From the NCBI RefSeq assembly GCF_900324465.2, contig NC_046610.1:14045484-14109483 (forward strand): a stretch of 64,000 nt of DNA, written 5' to 3'. The notes under the pieces are model-generated. The model ran no database searches and was not told the origin of the DNA. It worked only from the letters and a program-made list of their open reading frames with translations. Position 1 is the first letter of the stretch. Every line of letters starts with the position of its first letter. A program made the translations under genes and the position numbers. The stretch is from Anabas testudineus. Taxonomy: Eukaryota > Chordata > Actinopteri > Anabantiformes > Anabantidae. Positions 63,801 through 64,000 of the stretch are shown in pieces.

Positions 63801-64000
63801 TTACAGTGATGATGGGAAGCATTTTATTCTTATACTTTAGTAGTGTAGCCCAGCTTTTCTGGCAGATTGAATGCAACAAAATTTTATTGGACAGATCTTT
63901 CTTTAAATTTCTTAACTGTGATGTTTGTCACAAATATGATTATAAGTCAGTCTGCATGTTACAATAAAACAGTCCCTTGGAGTCCAGTGATATTAGTGTT
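60864..64000. other. intergenic to window end, nothing recognised
   Basis: About 3.1 kb of AT-rich sequence. Open frames up to 108 codons (61,736-62,062) show no motif, no splice-supported continuation and no similarity I recognise. No RNA gene or transposon end was seen. Confidence 0.5.

Overview
The window is vertebrate nuclear DNA, almost certainly from a ray-finned (teleost) fish. It shows short spliced introns with GT-AG borders, many (CA)n and other simple repeats, fish-type transposon relics, and genes whose closest recognisable relatives are teleost: a kit receptor, an SLC34A2-type phosphate transporter, plasma lipocalins of the fish toxin/tributyltin-binding type, and an osteocalcin with an acidic serine-rich propeptide. 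Exon borders below were set by matching splice sites and codon phase by eye. For fip1l1, chic2, ociad1, slc34a2 (from its first recognised Met), both lipocalins and the osteocalcin the exons sum to an exact multiple of three.

Layout, left to right. 1-11,759 (minus): kit receptor tyrosine kinase, exon 1 through the first bases of exon 18; the 3' exons lie outside the window. 11,760-18,702: gene-free, microsatellite-rich. 18,703-25,223 (plus): fip1l1, 15 coding exons. 26,932-28,254 and 29,160-30,583 (plus): two tandem secreted lipocalins with matching exon structure. 34,466-37,216 (minus): chic2, six exons, probably followed by a long 3' UTR. 38,237-39,205 (plus): intronless rhbdd2-like rhomboid pseudoprotease. 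40,098-42,132 (minus): ociad1, eight exons. 42,133-45,700: no recognisable gene. 45,734-51,640 (plus): slc34a2-type Na/phosphate cotransporter. 54,658-55,627 (minus): osteocalcin-2-like Gla protein. 58,305-60,855: a 2.55 kb non-autonomous hAT transposon with a perfect 8-bp target-site duplication, filled mainly by a ~1.7 kb 22-bp minisatellite. 60,864-64,000: no supported gene.

The kit / fip1l1 / chic2 group corresponds to human 4q12 (FIP1L1-LNX1-CHIC2-GSX2-PDGFRA-KIT), but PDGFRA, GSX2 and LNX1 are absent from between them. That fits one of the two post-duplication teleost copies, more likely the kitb side. The genes are not an operon and act separately: growth-factor signalling (kit), mRNA 3'-end processing (fip1l1), plasma ligand transport (lipocalins), membrane trafficking (chic2), Golgi/ER membrane biology (rhbdd2), mitochondria/endosome (ociad1), phosphate uptake (slc34a2) and mineralised-tissue matrix (osteocalcin).

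The points most worth a second look are an apparent one-base frameshift in kit exon 3 with unusual residues in the kit activation loop, the hAT element with its internal minisatellite (open on both strands but almost surely not coding), the intronless histidine-tailed rhbdd2-like gene, the phosphoprotein-like osteocalcin propeptide, and the tandem lipocalins with a repeated upstream block. I did not find a clearly new biological system.
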